DNA from: an uncultured Verrucomicrobiota bacterium | GTDB lineage: Bacteria > Verrucomicrobiota > Verrucomicrobiia > Limisphaerales > UBA9464 | Assembly (NCBI GenBank): GCA_903907925.1 | Contig: CAIVQB010000018.1 | Span: 27,871-91,870 of the forward strand | Direction of reading: 5' to 3' | Length of the DNA stretch: 64,000 nt | Part shown: positions 25,768 to 35,151 of the stretch, piece after piece | Layout of the letters: every line of letters starts with the position of its first letter | Position numbering within the stretch: the stretch's first letter is position 1 | Notes under the pieces: model-generated | What the model was told of the DNA's origin: nothing | Database searches by the model: none | Seen by the model: only the letters and a program-made list of their open reading frames with translations | Translations under genes and position numbers: made by a program

Positions 25768-27237
25768 TCAGGCGTTGTAGGTGCTGGAGCTGACACGGCC
25801 GCCGGTGCCGGTCCAGTTGGTGTGGAAGAATTCGCCACGCGGCTTGTCCACTCGTTCATAGGTGTGGGCACCGAAATAATCACGCTGGGCCTGCAGCAGA
25901 TTGGCCGGGAGACGGGCGTTTCGGTAACCGTCGAAGAAGGCCAGCGCGGTGCTGAAGGCGGGCACCGGAATTCCCTTCTTGACCGCCAGGGACACCACGT
26001 TGCGCCAACCCTTCTGGCTGCGCTTGATTTCGCCGCGGAAATAATCGTCGAGCAGGAGGTTGGTGAGCTTCGGATTCTTGTCGTAAGCCTCCTTGATCCG
26101 GCCGAGGAAACGGGACCGGATGATGCAACCGCCGCGCCACATCAGCGCGATGCCACCGTAGTTGAGGTTCCAACTGTATTCCTTGGCCGCGGCCCGGAGC
26201 AGCATGTAGCCCTGCGCGTAGCTGACGATCTTCGAGGCGTAGAGCGCGCTCATGATGTCGTTGACCAGCGCCTTCTTTTTGGCAGCGTCCTTCGCCTGGG
26301 AGAGCACCGGGCGCGGGCCCTTGAGCTTTCGGGCGGCCTTCACGCGCTCGTCCTTCATCGCACTGACGCAACGGGAGAACACGGCCTCGGCGATCAGGGT
26401 GACCGGCTGGGCGAGGTTGGCGGAATCGATCACTGTCCACTTGCCCGTGCCCTTCTGGCCGGCGGTGTCGAGGATCTTGTCGACCAGCGGGGTGCCGTCC
26501 TCGTCCTTTTTTGCGAGAATGTTGGCGGTGATTTCGATGAGGAAGCTGTCGAGTTCGCCGGCGTTCCATTCCTTGAACACCGCGGCCATCTCGTCGGCAC
26601 TCATGCCGAGTCCGTCGCGCATCAGGCTGTAGGCCTCGCAGATCAACTGCATGTCGCCGTACTCGATGCCGTTGTGGACCATCTTGACGTAGTGGCCGGA
26701 GCCGCCGCCGCCGACCCAGTCGCAGCACGGTGTGCCGCCATCGACCTTGGCCGAGATGCCCTGGAAGATGTCCTTCACGTGGGGCCAGGCTGCCGCGCTG
26801 CCACCGGGCATGATGCTGGGACCGAACCGGGCTCCCTCTTCGCCGCCCGACACGCCGGTGCCGATGTAGAGAAGTCCGTGGGATTCCAGTTCCTTCACCC
26901 GGCGGTTGGTGTCGTTGTAAAGCGAATTGCCGCCGTCGATGACGATGTCCCCGGGCTCAAGGTGGGGGATCAATTGGGCGATGAATTCGTCCACCGCGGA
27001 GCCGGCCTTCACCATCAGCATGATCCGGCGGGGGCGCTTGAGCTTCGAGACCATTTCCTCGACCGAATGCGCGCCCTGGATCCGGGTTCCCTTGGCCTCG
27101 TTGGCCAGGAAATCATCGACCTTGGAGGTCGTCCGGTTGTAGGCCACGACGGTGAAGCCGTGGTCGTTCATGTTGAGGATGAGGTTTTGCCCCATCACTG
27201 CGAGGCCAATGAGTGCGATATCGCCGGTAGGATTCAT
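25768..27237 (-). CDS. gnd: 6-phosphogluconate dehydrogenase, decarboxylating
   Basis: 489 residues from the ATG at 27237. The NADP-binding start IALIGLAVMGQNLILNM, GVSGGEEGARFGPSIMPGG and the substrate/catalytic segment GGGGSGHYVKMVHNGIEYGDM are the standard Gnd motifs, and GGCIIRSRFL and a C-terminal DYFGAHTYER complete the family pattern at full length. It oxidises 6-phosphogluconate to ribulose 5-phosphate, CO2 and NADPH. gnd is often linked to polysaccharide loci without a direct role in polymer assembly, and it sits so here, between the Wzy-like and Wzx-like genes. Confidence 0.95.
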   Translation of the reverse strand: MNPTGDIALIGLAVMGQNLILNMNDHGFTVVAYNRTTSKVDDFLANEAKGTRIQGAHSVEEMVSKLKRPRRIMLMVKAGSAVDEFIAQLIPHLEPGDIVIDGGNSLYNDTNRRVKELESHGLLYIGTGVSGGEEGARFGPSIMPGGSAAAWPHVKDIFQGISAKVDGGTPCCDWVGGGGSGHYVKMVHNGIEYGDMQLICEAYSLMRDGLGMSADEMAAVFKEWNAGELDSFLIEITANILAKKDEDGTPLVDKILDTAGQKGTGKWTVIDSANLAQPVTLIAEAVFSRCVSAMKDERVKAARKLKGPRPVLSQAKDAAKKKALVNDIMSALYASKIVSYAQGYMLLRAAAKEYSWNLNYGGIALMWRGGCIIRSRFLGRIKEAYDKNPKLTNLLLDDYFRGEIKRSQKGWRNVVSLAVKKGIPVPAFSTALAFFDGYRNARLPANLLQAQRDYFGAHTYERVDKPRGEFFHTNWTGTGGRVSSSTYNA

Positions 27238-27441
27238 GTGTGGAGAGGTCTGCTCCCGGGGAGCGAACGGGGGGGCCATCCTAGCCCCTGACGGGAAACG
27301 CAGGCCAGCGGGAAGTTTTCCTTATCGGTGTCACCAGCCGACCTGAGATGTCCATCGGGTCCAGCGGGAGGAAACTGCGCGGAATGTCTGCGGACCGATG
27401 GGTGACGGGTGGACGAGTGACGGCAGGAGAATCCGGCTGGA

Positions 27442-28848
27442 TCAGGCTGGGACTGGTTCCGGAGTCTGCCTCGACCAGATTTGTCGAATCAAAGCCCTTG
27501 CCCGTTGTGGTGCGCCAAAAACCGTGACCGGATCGTCGACAAACGAGATACCCAGCCAGAGTCCGAGGAACACCGCCGGCCGGATCTCGTTGTAAAACGG
27601 GGGTGCGGTTGTGAGGTTGCTCGCGATGAGGAAGAGAGCCAGGAAAAGGCACGGCAACAGGGAGACGGGACGCCCGAGGGATCGAAGTTTCAGGATGTGT
27701 CGGAGCGGGATGACGATGAAGAAGATCGCCCAGACCGCGGCTCCAAATATCCCCTGGCGAACCACCAATTCCAGCATTCCGACGTGGAGAATGACCTCGT
27801 TCAACGCAGCGCCGGGGTCGATGCTCTGGGTAATTTCGTCGTACCGCCCCGCGATGCCGTACGTGGTTGAGAATCCAATGCCTGTAACTGGGTTGCGGTG
27901 AATCAGGTCAAAGGCGTAGTCGGAGTCCCGCTCATAGCCTTCGTTGCTGGCCGAAAAATCGCCCTCGTCATGCGCGGAAAAGGAGCGAAGGCGTTCAATA
28001 GCCACATCCGCTCCAAAGAGGCCGAAGAACACGGCACCACCGATGGTCGTGACAATGATGATTGCAGCCGCGACGGGGAGAAGCCTGCGAATCAGCATGC
28101 GATTCACAAAGGCATGGAGCAGGATTCCCAGAATGAGCGACCCCATCGTTAGCAGGATCATCGTGCGACGAAAGCTGGCGATCGGAAACAAGAACAGCGG
28201 CATAGAAATGAGAAACCAGAGGAACGCCTGGGCATTCCTTTTCTGCGCCAGGCTTTCGTAGAGGTTGGAAAGCGCTACAAAAAGATAGGAAAGGGAAAAA
28301 AACATGACTCCGACATCCAGCGCCACACTGCGGACGCCTCCAATGATTTCCACACCTTCTCCGATACCAAATTGGTATAGTGAATAGCAGAAACGTAAAC
28401 AGAAGACCGGGATTGCACCCAAGAGAAGCGGACGGAACATGTTGTACCGTCCTGCCAGCGAGGCGGCCATCGCGACCAGGGCGAACGTCAAGAAATGGCG
28501 AGATCCAGTCGCAAGCAAGTAGAGGGGGTTCTGCATGTCCATGGCACTGCGGATTCCAGTGACAACGCAAAAGACGATGAGCAGGCTAAAGACGCCTCCG
28601 CACTGTTTGAAACCGAGGTTTCTCTTGCGGGCTGATGCCAGGGTGAGCGCGCTCACCAAGAGTGCCCCGCCACATAGGGAATATCGGACCCACTGCAGCC
28701 ACAAGCCTTGGTCAGGCATGAAATTTCCTGCAAAGACGTTGCTACCCGCCTGTTGGACCTGAACATCCAGAAGGCAAAGCGCAACCCCCAAAAAACCAAT
28801 GGCGGCCCGGAGGCCGGGAGTCATCCCGTTATTGGCGCTAGCGGTCAT
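27442..28848 (-). CDS. O-antigen/exopolysaccharide polymerase-like membrane protein (Wzy-like)
   Basis: 468 residues with about 10-12 membrane segments and one larger extracytoplasmic loop (about 295-345) that includes RNPVTGIGFSTTY, the typical N/D-P-x-x-G-x-G stretch of Wzy/WaaL ligase-polymerases. No strong sequence signature exists for this group, so assignment uses topology, this loop and the neighbours (flippase, glycosyltransferases, chain-length kinase). It would polymerise lipid-linked repeat units on the periplasmic face. An O-antigen ligase is the alternative. Confidence 0.78.
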   Translation of the reverse strand: MTASANNGMTPGLRAAIGFLGVALCLLDVQVQQAGSNVFAGNFMPDQGLWLQWVRYSLCGGALLVSALTLASARKRNLGFKQCGGVFSLLIVFCVVTGIRSAMDMQNPLYLLATGSRHFLTFALVAMAASLAGRYNMFRPLLLGAIPVFCLRFCYSLYQFGIGEGVEIIGGVRSVALDVGVMFFSLSYLFVALSNLYESLAQKRNAQAFLWFLISMPLFLFPIASFRRTMILLTMGSLILGILLHAFVNRMLIRRLLPVAAAIIIVTTIGGAVFFGLFGADVAIERLRSFSAHDEGDFSASNEGYERDSDYAFDLIHRNPVTGIGFSTTYGIAGRYDEITQSIDPGAALNEVILHVGMLELVVRQGIFGAAVWAIFFIVIPLRHILKLRSLGRPVSLLPCLFLALFLIASNLTTAPPFYNEIRPAVFLGLWLGISFVDDPVTVFGAPQRARALIRQIWSRQTPEPVPA

Positions 28849-29044
28849 TTGATCCCAAAATGGTTGTCATATCAGAGTTTCCAAAACAGGGGCCGGTCGT
28901 GCCCGTTCCCGGCTGGTGTTGGCCGGCATCGACACGCCTCCGCTTCTGGAACCTTCCGGGGCCTTGATTCTACGACACAATCTTGCCAAGTCTCAACCTT
29001 GTTTCCATTGGGTCAGAATTCCACTCGTTTCGACCTCCGGGCCT

Positions 29045-29902
29045 TCACGCCGCGGAGACGGGAGTGGGCCTCGCGGATCGGCGCCAGTGGAGGAACTCGA
29101 GTGCGCGGTGTGCTAGGTATCGCCGGGCGGCGCTCCAGCATCTGGCCGGCAAGCTCAAATGTAGCACGTCGCGCTGGAGGTTCCAACATTCCACCAGGCT
29201 GGCCTGGGCATGTTTCATCGAATTCCCGCCCACGCCGAATTCCGCGACCGGCCGCTTCAGGTAGCAGGCGGTTGCCCCCTTTAGGAAATACCGGGCGGAG
29301 ATGTAGTAGTCCGAACTGACGCGATACCGCAGGTCGTAGGGGGGGGTGTCGAGGCCCTCGCGACGGAAGAAGCTCGCCTGATGGACGGCCGGAATGCCAT
29401 GCCGAATGGACGACTCCAGCGGCCGGGGTGGTCGGTTCCGCACCGAGCCGTCCTCGAAACGATAGTGGCATCCCGCATAGCAAAGGTCGGGGTTCCCGGC
29501 CGCTTCCAGGGTCATCCGAACGTCGCGCAGGCAGTCGGCGTCCGCGAAGCAGTCGCCGCCATTCATGTAGACGACGTACCGGCCGGTCGCCAGCGCTGTT
29601 CCCTTGTTCATCGCGTCGTAGATACCCTTGTCGCGCTCACTGATCCACCGGGGCAACGGATCGGTGATGTTGCTGATGTAGTCGGCGGTTCCATCCTTGG
29701 AGGCCCCGTCAACGATCACCCATTCAAAGTCACGGCAGGACTGGCTCGCCACTGAGCGGTGGGTGCGTTCGATTCCGGCGCGGTCGTTGAAGACCACGGT
29801 GATGACCGAGAAAAACGGACCCGCGGTCGCCACGGCGATTGGAGGGATCACGGACCGGCCGGATGGGTCCGGTCGGTCAGAAGGTGGTGTCGAGGAGTTC
29901 AT
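29045..29902 (-). CDS. Family 2 glycosyltransferase
   Basis: 285 residues. GT-A core: FSVITVVFNDRAGIERTHRSV at 30-50, FEWVIVDGASKDGT (nucleotide-binding Asp), then MNGGDCFAD, the DxD-equivalent, and AVHQASFFRR. The pattern is close to WcaA/WcaE-like enzymes of colanic acid synthesis. Its start overlaps the end of the family 9 glycosyltransferase by 26 bp, so translation is coupled. The donor sugar cannot be read from sequence; GDP-deoxy sugars or heptose made by the neighbouring genes are candidates. Confidence 0.88.
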   Translation of the reverse strand: MNSSTPPSDRPDPSGRSVIPPIAVATAGPFFSVITVVFNDRAGIERTHRSVASQSCRDFEWVIVDGASKDGTADYISNITDPLPRWISERDKGIYDAMNKGTALATGRYVVYMNGGDCFADADCLRDVRMTLEAAGNPDLCYAGCHYRFEDGSVRNRPPRPLESSIRHGIPAVHQASFFRREGLDTPPYDLRYRVSSDYYISARYFLKGATACYLKRPVAEFGVGGNSMKHAQASLVECWNLQRDVLHLSLPARCWSAARRYLAHRALEFLHWRRSARPTPVSAA

Positions 29903-31037
29903 CGATGGTAGTTAGGACGAGACGGGGCGGAAGATCGGTGATGCACAGGGGGCTCGAATGAATGCAGCTCCAATTGCATCCGAAGCACGGGAGTTTCCAC
30001 TCCACCCACCGCTGACGGTTTGAGCGGATCCAGGGTGCGAAGCGTCCGTAATGCCCTCCGCCAATAATCCCCACCATCGGGGCATCCGCGGCAGCCCCCA
30101 GATGGGCGGTTGCCGTTTCAGTCGCCACCAGCAGACGGGTCCGGTCTATCGCCATCACCAGACCCGCCAGATCCGGTGTTACCATCAGTTGGACGTCCGG
30201 GACGCCCGCCCACCGCAGGGTTTCGACATCCCGGGTGAGTCGCGGTGCCTGTGACGGCGAGGACAGGAGGCGAAGTCCGAGCCGGTGCCGTGTGGCGAGG
30301 TGTCGGCTCAACTCGGCGATCAAGGAGATCGGCAGGTCGCGAATCGGATGGGCGCCGTACGGTGCCACCGCCACCCAGGGTTCACGTTCCACCAACTCCC
30401 GGGACGACAGTCGCGGAACGGTTTGTTTGGGATCCGATGACGTTCCAGAAACCAGGTCGAGCAGCGTCTGATGACATTCCAGATCCAGACACCATCCGGC
30501 TCGCACGATCGCCGGACAAAGTGCCTCTTGGTCGAATCTGAGCCGGCCCTGCGAGGCCTCTCCGGCGAAGCTGCAGGGGGATTTCTGAAGACCGAACGTC
30601 CGTTGACTCGGAATGGAGGCAATCAGGAGATCCTGGTGCAGGTAACGGTGGTGTCTCAGTGAAATCAGATCGTTGACCCCGTGTTGGAACAGCGGTGTGG
30701 AGCGCAGGTGCCGGAGGTGAGCCCAGGTCCGCCACAGGCGTCCAGAAAAGGGTGTGACGATCACCTGGTCCAGTTCCGGAAATTCGTGGCGTGCGAAATC
30801 GCGGGCGGCCGGCGAAGTGATGAGGATGCAATTTTCCGTCCCAAACCGGTCCAACAACGCGCGGATCGCCCCTAGCGCGAGAACGAAATCCCCAAGCCCA
30901 TCCGCCTTGAAAAGGCCGACTCGGTGGGTGGGCTGGATCGGCAACCGGCGCCGTGGAAACAAGGCGTGGTAAAGCGGGACGTTAACCCTGGCACCCGCTG
31001 CGCGCAGGCCCCGCTGGAAGAGGTTCGGCACCGTCAT
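29877..31037 (-). CDS. Family 9 glycosyltransferase (heptosyltransferase-like)
   Basis: 386 residues. GLFKADGLGDFVLALGAIRAL is the GT9 N-terminal motif; WVAVAPYGAHPIRDLP, LVATETATAHLGAAADAPMVGIIGG and a Cys-rich CFGCNWSCIHSSPLC stretch follow. GT9 enzymes such as WaaC and WaaF use ADP-heptose, and the hldD gene that makes ADP-L-glycero-D-manno-heptose lies 13 bp upstream. The four closely spaced cysteines are unusual for WaaC but are seen in GT9 relatives and could bind metal. The role is therefore probably transfer of heptose or a similar sugar to polymer or core. Confidence 0.82.
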   Translation of the reverse strand: MTVPNLFQRGLRAAGARVNVPLYHALFPRRRLPIQPTHRVGLFKADGLGDFVLALGAIRALLDRFGTENCILITSPAARDFARHEFPELDQVIVTPFSGRLWRTWAHLRHLRSTPLFQHGVNDLISLRHHRYLHQDLLIASIPSQRTFGLQKSPCSFAGEASQGRLRFDQEALCPAIVRAGWCLDLECHQTLLDLVSGTSSDPKQTVPRLSSRELVEREPWVAVAPYGAHPIRDLPISLIAELSRHLATRHRLGLRLLSSPSQAPRLTRDVETLRWAGVPDVQLMVTPDLAGLVMAIDRTRLLVATETATAHLGAAADAPMVGIIGGGHYGRFAPWIRSNRQRWVEWKLPCFGCNWSCIHSSPLCITDLPPRLVLTTIDELLDTTF

Positions 31038-31050
31038 CGAAGGGGAAAGT

Positions 31051-32040
31051 TCAATGCGCGGGAGGGTTCCTCAGACGAGTGACATAGCGGCCCACCGCGA
31101 CCTCCAACGGGGTCGGGCTGTAGACAATGCCCGCCGCGCCGAGCTTCCGCATCGTGGCCTCGGTGAAGTACTGGTAGCGCTCGCGCAGGTCCTCCGGCAT
31201 CGGGATGTATTCGATCCGCGGGGTCCGGCCGAGTGCCTGGAAGACGGCCTCGGTCAGGTCGCGAAACGACCGCGCGCGGCCGGTGCCGAGATTGAACAGA
31301 CCGGAGATTTCCGGATGGCGTTCAAGGTCGCGGACGACGGACACCACATCTTCGACGCTGATGAAATCGCGCAACTGGCCGCCGTCGGTGTATCCCTCCC
31401 GGTGCGATTGAAACAGGCGCACGATTCCGGTTTGAAGGATCTGGTGATAGCCGTGGAACACCATCGAGGCCATGCGGCCCTTGTGGGATTCACCATCGCC
31501 AAACACGTTGAAGAACTTCAATCCCACCGATTGTGCCGGCACGGGGTGTCCGGCCGCCACCTCGGCCCGAACCCAGAGGTCGAATTCGTGTTTCGAACGT
31601 CCGTAAAGATTCAACGGTACCAGACGCGCGGGATCCGCCTCGTCGTCGAAACCAGCGCTGCCGTCACCGTAGGTTGCCGCGCTGGAGGCGTAGATCAGCC
31701 GGCGTTTCCGGCGGGCGCACCACGACCACAGGCGTTGCGAGTATCCGACGTTGTTTTCCGCGAGGTAGGACCAGCGGGTCTCCGTGGTCGAACTGCACGC
31801 GCCCATGTGGACGATGACCTCGGGATCCAGTTCGCCGGCCTCGAGGCGTTGGAGAAACGCGGCGTGATCCAGAAACGGGATTCCGGGGAACGTGTCCTGG
31901 GGCGCAGGCCGGTCGGGTCGCAATGGATGATCGACTGCGAGGAGGTCGGCAGCGGGGTGTGTTCCGGCGAAGGATTCAAGCAGGCGGCCTCCAATGAAGC
32001 CGGCCGCGCCGGTGATGACAATGCGGGGATGGAGGGACAC
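31051..32040 (-). CDS. hldD: ADP-L-glycero-D-manno-heptose 6-epimerase
   Basis: 329 residues, GTG start. NAD(P)-binding GAAGFIGGRL (11-20), the YASSAATYG segment and NLYGRSKHEFD (catalytic Tyr-x-x-x-Lys) define an extended SDR; VGLKFFNVFGDGESHKGRMASMVFH is specific for HldD/RfaD. The enzyme converts ADP-D-glycero- to ADP-L-glycero-D-manno-heptose, a precursor of lipopolysaccharide core. It is 2 bp from the downstream end of a GMD-type gene and precedes a GT9 gene. Confidence 0.9.
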   Translation of the reverse strand: MSLHPRIVITGAAGFIGGRLLESFAGTHPAADLLAVDHPLRPDRPAPQDTFPGIPFLDHAAFLQRLEAGELDPEVIVHMGACSSTTETRWSYLAENNVGYSQRLWSWCARRKRRLIYASSAATYGDGSAGFDDEADPARLVPLNLYGRSKHEFDLWVRAEVAAGHPVPAQSVGLKFFNVFGDGESHKGRMASMVFHGYHQILQTGIVRLFQSHREGYTDGGQLRDFISVEDVVSVVRDLERHPEISGLFNLGTGRARSFRDLTEAVFQALGRTPRIEYIPMPEDLRERYQYFTEATMRKLGAAGIVYSPTPLEVAVGRYVTRLRNPPAH

Positions 32041-32042
32041 GG

Positions 32043-33044
32043 TCAGGCAGGGTCGACGTCCCGTGGTGTATGGGACATGGCTTCGAGTTCCGCGGAAACC
32101 ATCCAGCGGATCAGGGCGGCAAAATCAGTGGCGGGTTGCCAGCCGAGGCGGCACACCTTGCTGGAATCACCCACGAGGGTGCACGTCTCAGGCGGGCGGA
32201 CCAGGCGCTCGTCGCGGTGGACGTAGGGCCGCCAGTTCAGACCGACCTCGGCGAAGGCCAGCTCCAGGACCTCCTGCACCGAATGCAGAACGCCGGTGGC
32301 GAACACGTAGTCATCGCCGGCCGGCTGCTGGAGCGATAGCCACATGCCGCGCACGTAGTCCCGCGCGTCACCCCAGTCCCGGCGGGCCGACGTGTCACCG
32401 AGACGTACCTCGGTCGCCAGACCCAGCTTGATGGCCGCCGCGGTCCGGCAGATTTTCCGGGTGACAAAATTTTCACCGCGACGCGGGGATTCGTGATTGT
32501 AGAGGATTCCGTTGGTCAGATGGAGGCCGAACTTTTCCCGATATATCCGGATCATTTGGGTGGCGAACGCTTTGGCGGCTCCGTAGGGATTGACCGGGTT
32601 GAGCGGCGTGGATTCATCCTGCGGACTGACGGTCGGTCGCCCGAAGATTTCACTCGAGGTGGCGTGAAACAGGCGGACCGGAGCCGGGTGTTCCCGGACG
32701 ATTTCCAGGATCCGGAGCGTTCCCATCGCGATGCTGTCGGCCGTGGTTTCGGCCATGTCGAAGCTAAGGCCGACGTGGCTTTGACCGGCGAGGTGATAGA
32801 TCTCATCGGGATTCACCCGCTGAAGGATCCGCAAGAAGGTGATGGGCCGTTCCAGATCGGCGGAGTGAAGGTGGAGGGTCTTTCCAAAGACCGCCGGATT
32901 GGAGCAGAGATGGCGGAGATTGGACCGCTCGAGGGAGCTGGTCCGGCGCACGAGGCCGTGCACGGTGTAGCCCTGATCCAGCAGGAATTCCGTGAGATAG
33001 GACCCGTCCTGTCCGGTGATTCCCGTGATGAGGGCGCAGGGCAT
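32043..33044 (-). CDS. GDP-mannose 4,6-dehydratase-like protein, second paralogue
   Basis: 333 residues. [18 protein letters not shown] at the N-terminus, HLAGQSHVGLSF, the TSSEIFG catalytic Ser/Thr segment, NPYGAAKAFATQM (Tyr-x-x-x-Lys) and [19 protein letters not shown] make this a GMD-family dehydratase. It differs considerably from the full-length Gmd encoded 27 bp upstream. With hldD next to it, a GDP-heptose 4,6-dehydratase (DmhA-type) making a 6-deoxy-heptose is a good alternative to GDP-mannose. No reductase such as fcl or rmd is found in the window. Confidence 0.8.
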   Translation of the reverse strand: MPCALITGITGQDGSYLTEFLLDQGYTVHGLVRRTSSLERSNLRHLCSNPAVFGKTLHLHSADLERPITFLRILQRVNPDEIYHLAGQSHVGLSFDMAETTADSIAMGTLRILEIVREHPAPVRLFHATSSEIFGRPTVSPQDESTPLNPVNPYGAAKAFATQMIRIYREKFGLHLTNGILYNHESPRRGENFVTRKICRTAAAIKLGLATEVRLGDTSARRDWGDARDYVRGMWLSLQQPAGDDYVFATGVLHSVQEVLELAFAEVGLNWRPYVHRDERLVRPPETCTLVGDSSKVCRLGWQPATDFAALIRWMVSAELEAMSHTPRDVDPA

Positions 33045-33071
33045 GACGTGGGGAAACGGCGGCGAACCCGA

Positions 33072-34103
33072 CTAGTCCTGGCGGTTCACCTTGCCAGCCA
33101 ATTGGTCGTGGATGAGCTTGAGATCGGCGTCGACCATGAGCTCGATCAATTCCTTGAACTTCGTGCGTGGTTCCCAGCCCAGCTTCCGCTTGGCCTTGGA
33201 GTAATCGCCGATGAGAATGTCGACCTCCGCCGGCCGGTAGTAGCGCGGGTCAATTTCCACGTGGTTCTTCCAGTCGAGTTCGACGCGCGCAAAGGCCACC
33301 TCCAGGCATTCGCGGATGGTGTGGGTCTCGTTTGTGGCGATCACGTAATCGTCGGGCTCCGGTTGCTGCAGAATCCGCCACATCGCGTCGACGTATTCCT
33401 TGGCATAGCCCCAATCCCGCCGGGCATCGAGGTTGCCCAGGAAGAGTTTGTCTTGAAGCCCGAGTTTGATGTGGGCGGCGCCACGGGTGATCTTGCGGGT
33501 GACGAACGATTCACCGCGCCGGGGTGATTCATGGTTGAACAGAATCCCATTGCTGGCGTGCAGTCCGTAGGATTCCCGGTAGTTCACCGTTACCCAATAG
33601 GAGAAAACCTTGGCGCATCCATAGGGGCTTCGTGGGTAGAAAGGAGTGGTCTCCGTCTGGGGAATCTGCTGCACCAAGCCGTACATCTCGCTCGAGGAGG
33701 CCTGGTAGAAGCGGGGCTTGATGCCGACTTCGCGGATGGCTTCCAACAGACGGATGGTTCCGGTGGCGGTGATGTCGGTGGTGTATTCCGGAATGTCGAA
33801 ACTGACCCGAACGTGACTCTGCGCCGCCAGATTGTAGATTTCGTCCGGCTGGATCCGGCCGATCAGTCGGGCGAGATTGCTGGCGTCACCGAGGTCGCCG
33901 TAGTGGAGGAAGAAGGGATTGCCCTCGTTGGGTGGGTTGCCGTAGATGGTGTCCTTGCGGATTCCGTCGATGCGGCTGGTGTTGAAGGTCGACGCGCGGC
34001 GAAGGATGCCGTGGACCTCATATCCCTTCGACAGGAGCAACTCGGTAAGATACGAGCCATCTTGTCCGGTCACGCCTGTGATCAGTGCTGTTTTTTTTGA
34101 CAT
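33072..34103 (-). CDS. gmd: GDP-mannose 4,6-dehydratase
   Basis: 343 residues from the ATG at 34103, which starts right at [20 protein letters not shown]; the frame extends further upstream but without family similarity. Contains [51 protein letters not shown] and [18 protein letters not shown], the full set of Gmd motifs, and ends with the [22 protein letters not shown] tail. It makes GDP-4-keto-6-deoxymannose, the branch point to GDP-fucose, GDP-rhamnose and GDP-perosamine. Part of the exopolysaccharide operon. Confidence 0.92.
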   Translation of the reverse strand: MSKKTALITGVTGQDGSYLTELLLSKGYEVHGILRRASTFNTSRIDGIRKDTIYGNPPNEGNPFFLHYGDLGDASNLARLIGRIQPDEIYNLAAQSHVRVSFDIPEYTTDITATGTIRLLEAIREVGIKPRFYQASSSEMYGLVQQIPQTETTPFYPRSPYGCAKVFSYWVTVNYRESYGLHASNGILFNHESPRRGESFVTRKITRGAAHIKLGLQDKLFLGNLDARRDWGYAKEYVDAMWRILQQPEPDDYVIATNETHTIRECLEVAFARVELDWKNHVEIDPRYYRPAEVDILIGDYSKAKRKLGWEPRTKFKELIELMVDADLKLIHDQLAGKVNRQD

Positions 34104-34323
34104 ACGTAGTGGTGTAACCTTCCGCCCTTCAATGGCAGGTTGATCGCCCCGAACCAAGCTAGAGAAGCCGCAAACTGGCGGGGAGGTCAATTTTCGGCTT
34201 CCGACTCCCGGGCGGAAACGGTGTGGGGTTGCCGTCTCTTCGTGACGAGCCTTACTTCGGAAGGCCGCAGTGTCGGTCACGCCTCCAACCAGATGAAATC
34301 GCGAAACCGCCGCGCGCCGGCTC

Positions 34324-35109
34324 TCATTGGGCGCTGGCCAGACCTTCAGCGGCGGGATGAGTCACCTGCAATTTCAGCCAGAGCGGGGCAAATTGCCGGA
34401 GCCGCTCCAACGCCGGCCGCCAGTCGCCTTCCGCACTGGTCGAGAATCGGACAAACTGCTTGCTGCCGTTCCCCGGAATCCGGTCGGTCAGGACGCGGAT
34501 GAACTGGCTTCGAAGGTGGTTTCGGCTGCTGGAAGCCTGGAGAAGTCGGGTGTCGGTGCCCGCGGAATTGGCGGGCGGGACGAAGCGCGAACTCTCCTCG
34601 AAGACCTGGCCGCTCACCAGGGTGCACCAAACCGTCATCTCCACGTGCGTCTTCGAGGTGTCCTGAAACGCCCGGACTTCGAATGGAATCAGAGTGCCGT
34701 CGAACACGAAATTGGTGGACGGCGGTTGTCCCAGATCGACGGGAACCCAGCCGGCTCCCACCCAGCAAATGTCCGGCGTGTGGGCCACCACCGACATCTC
34801 CTTGGAATTCGCGGCGTCCCAAGTGCCCATGAATACCGTGAACGGGGTCTTTCCCGGAGCGGTGAATACGCCCGCGACCAGGTTGGTTGTGGCCAGGCTC
34901 TCAATCACGGTGGCGTCCGCCGGCGGGTCCGGCTGATACGCCCATCCGGGCGCATTCGTGCTGTTGAAGAAATGGTAGGCCACCGGAAACCGTTTCGGAC
35001 TGACGTTGTACCAGGCCCAGGCGGTTCCGACCGCGGTGACGAAGAGGGCCGCCAGAATGATTGATCGGCGGAGGAGTTGTCCCGGTCCGGGCGGCTGTAT
35101 CGTGTTCAT
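34324..35109 (-). CDS. epsI: Exosortase-associated EpsI-like protein
   Basis: 261 residues with one N-terminal membrane segment ([19 protein letters not shown]). The [12 protein letters not shown] stretch (about 110-122) is the conserved core of the EpsI/DUF3485 domain, usually CYPGxGW-like in exosortase partners. Such proteins lie beside or are fused to exosortases in exopolysaccharide clusters, and are thought to help polymer or protein processing at the outer face of the inner membrane. The exosortase gene is 42 bp upstream, which supports the call. Confidence 0.78.
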   Translation of the reverse strand: MNTIQPPGPGQLLRRSIILAALFVTAVGTAWAWYNVSPKRFPVAYHFFNSTNAPGWAYQPDPPADATVIESLATTNLVAGVFTAPGKTPFTVFMGTWDAANSKEMSVVAHTPDICWVGAGWVPVDLGQPPSTNFVFDGTLIPFEVRAFQDTSKTHVEMTVWCTLVSGQVFEESSRFVPPANSAGTDTRLLQASSSRNHLRSQFIRVLTDRIPGNGSKQFVRFSTSAEGDWRPALERLRQFAPLWLKLQVTHPAAEGLASAQ

Positions 35110-35151
35110 GCGGGCAAATGGGGTTGCTGCGGATTCGATGATTTCGCGGAC

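Noticed and set aside
25612..27291. Plus-strand open frame of 559 codons
   Set aside because: Antisense of gnd, whose motifs are unmistakable.
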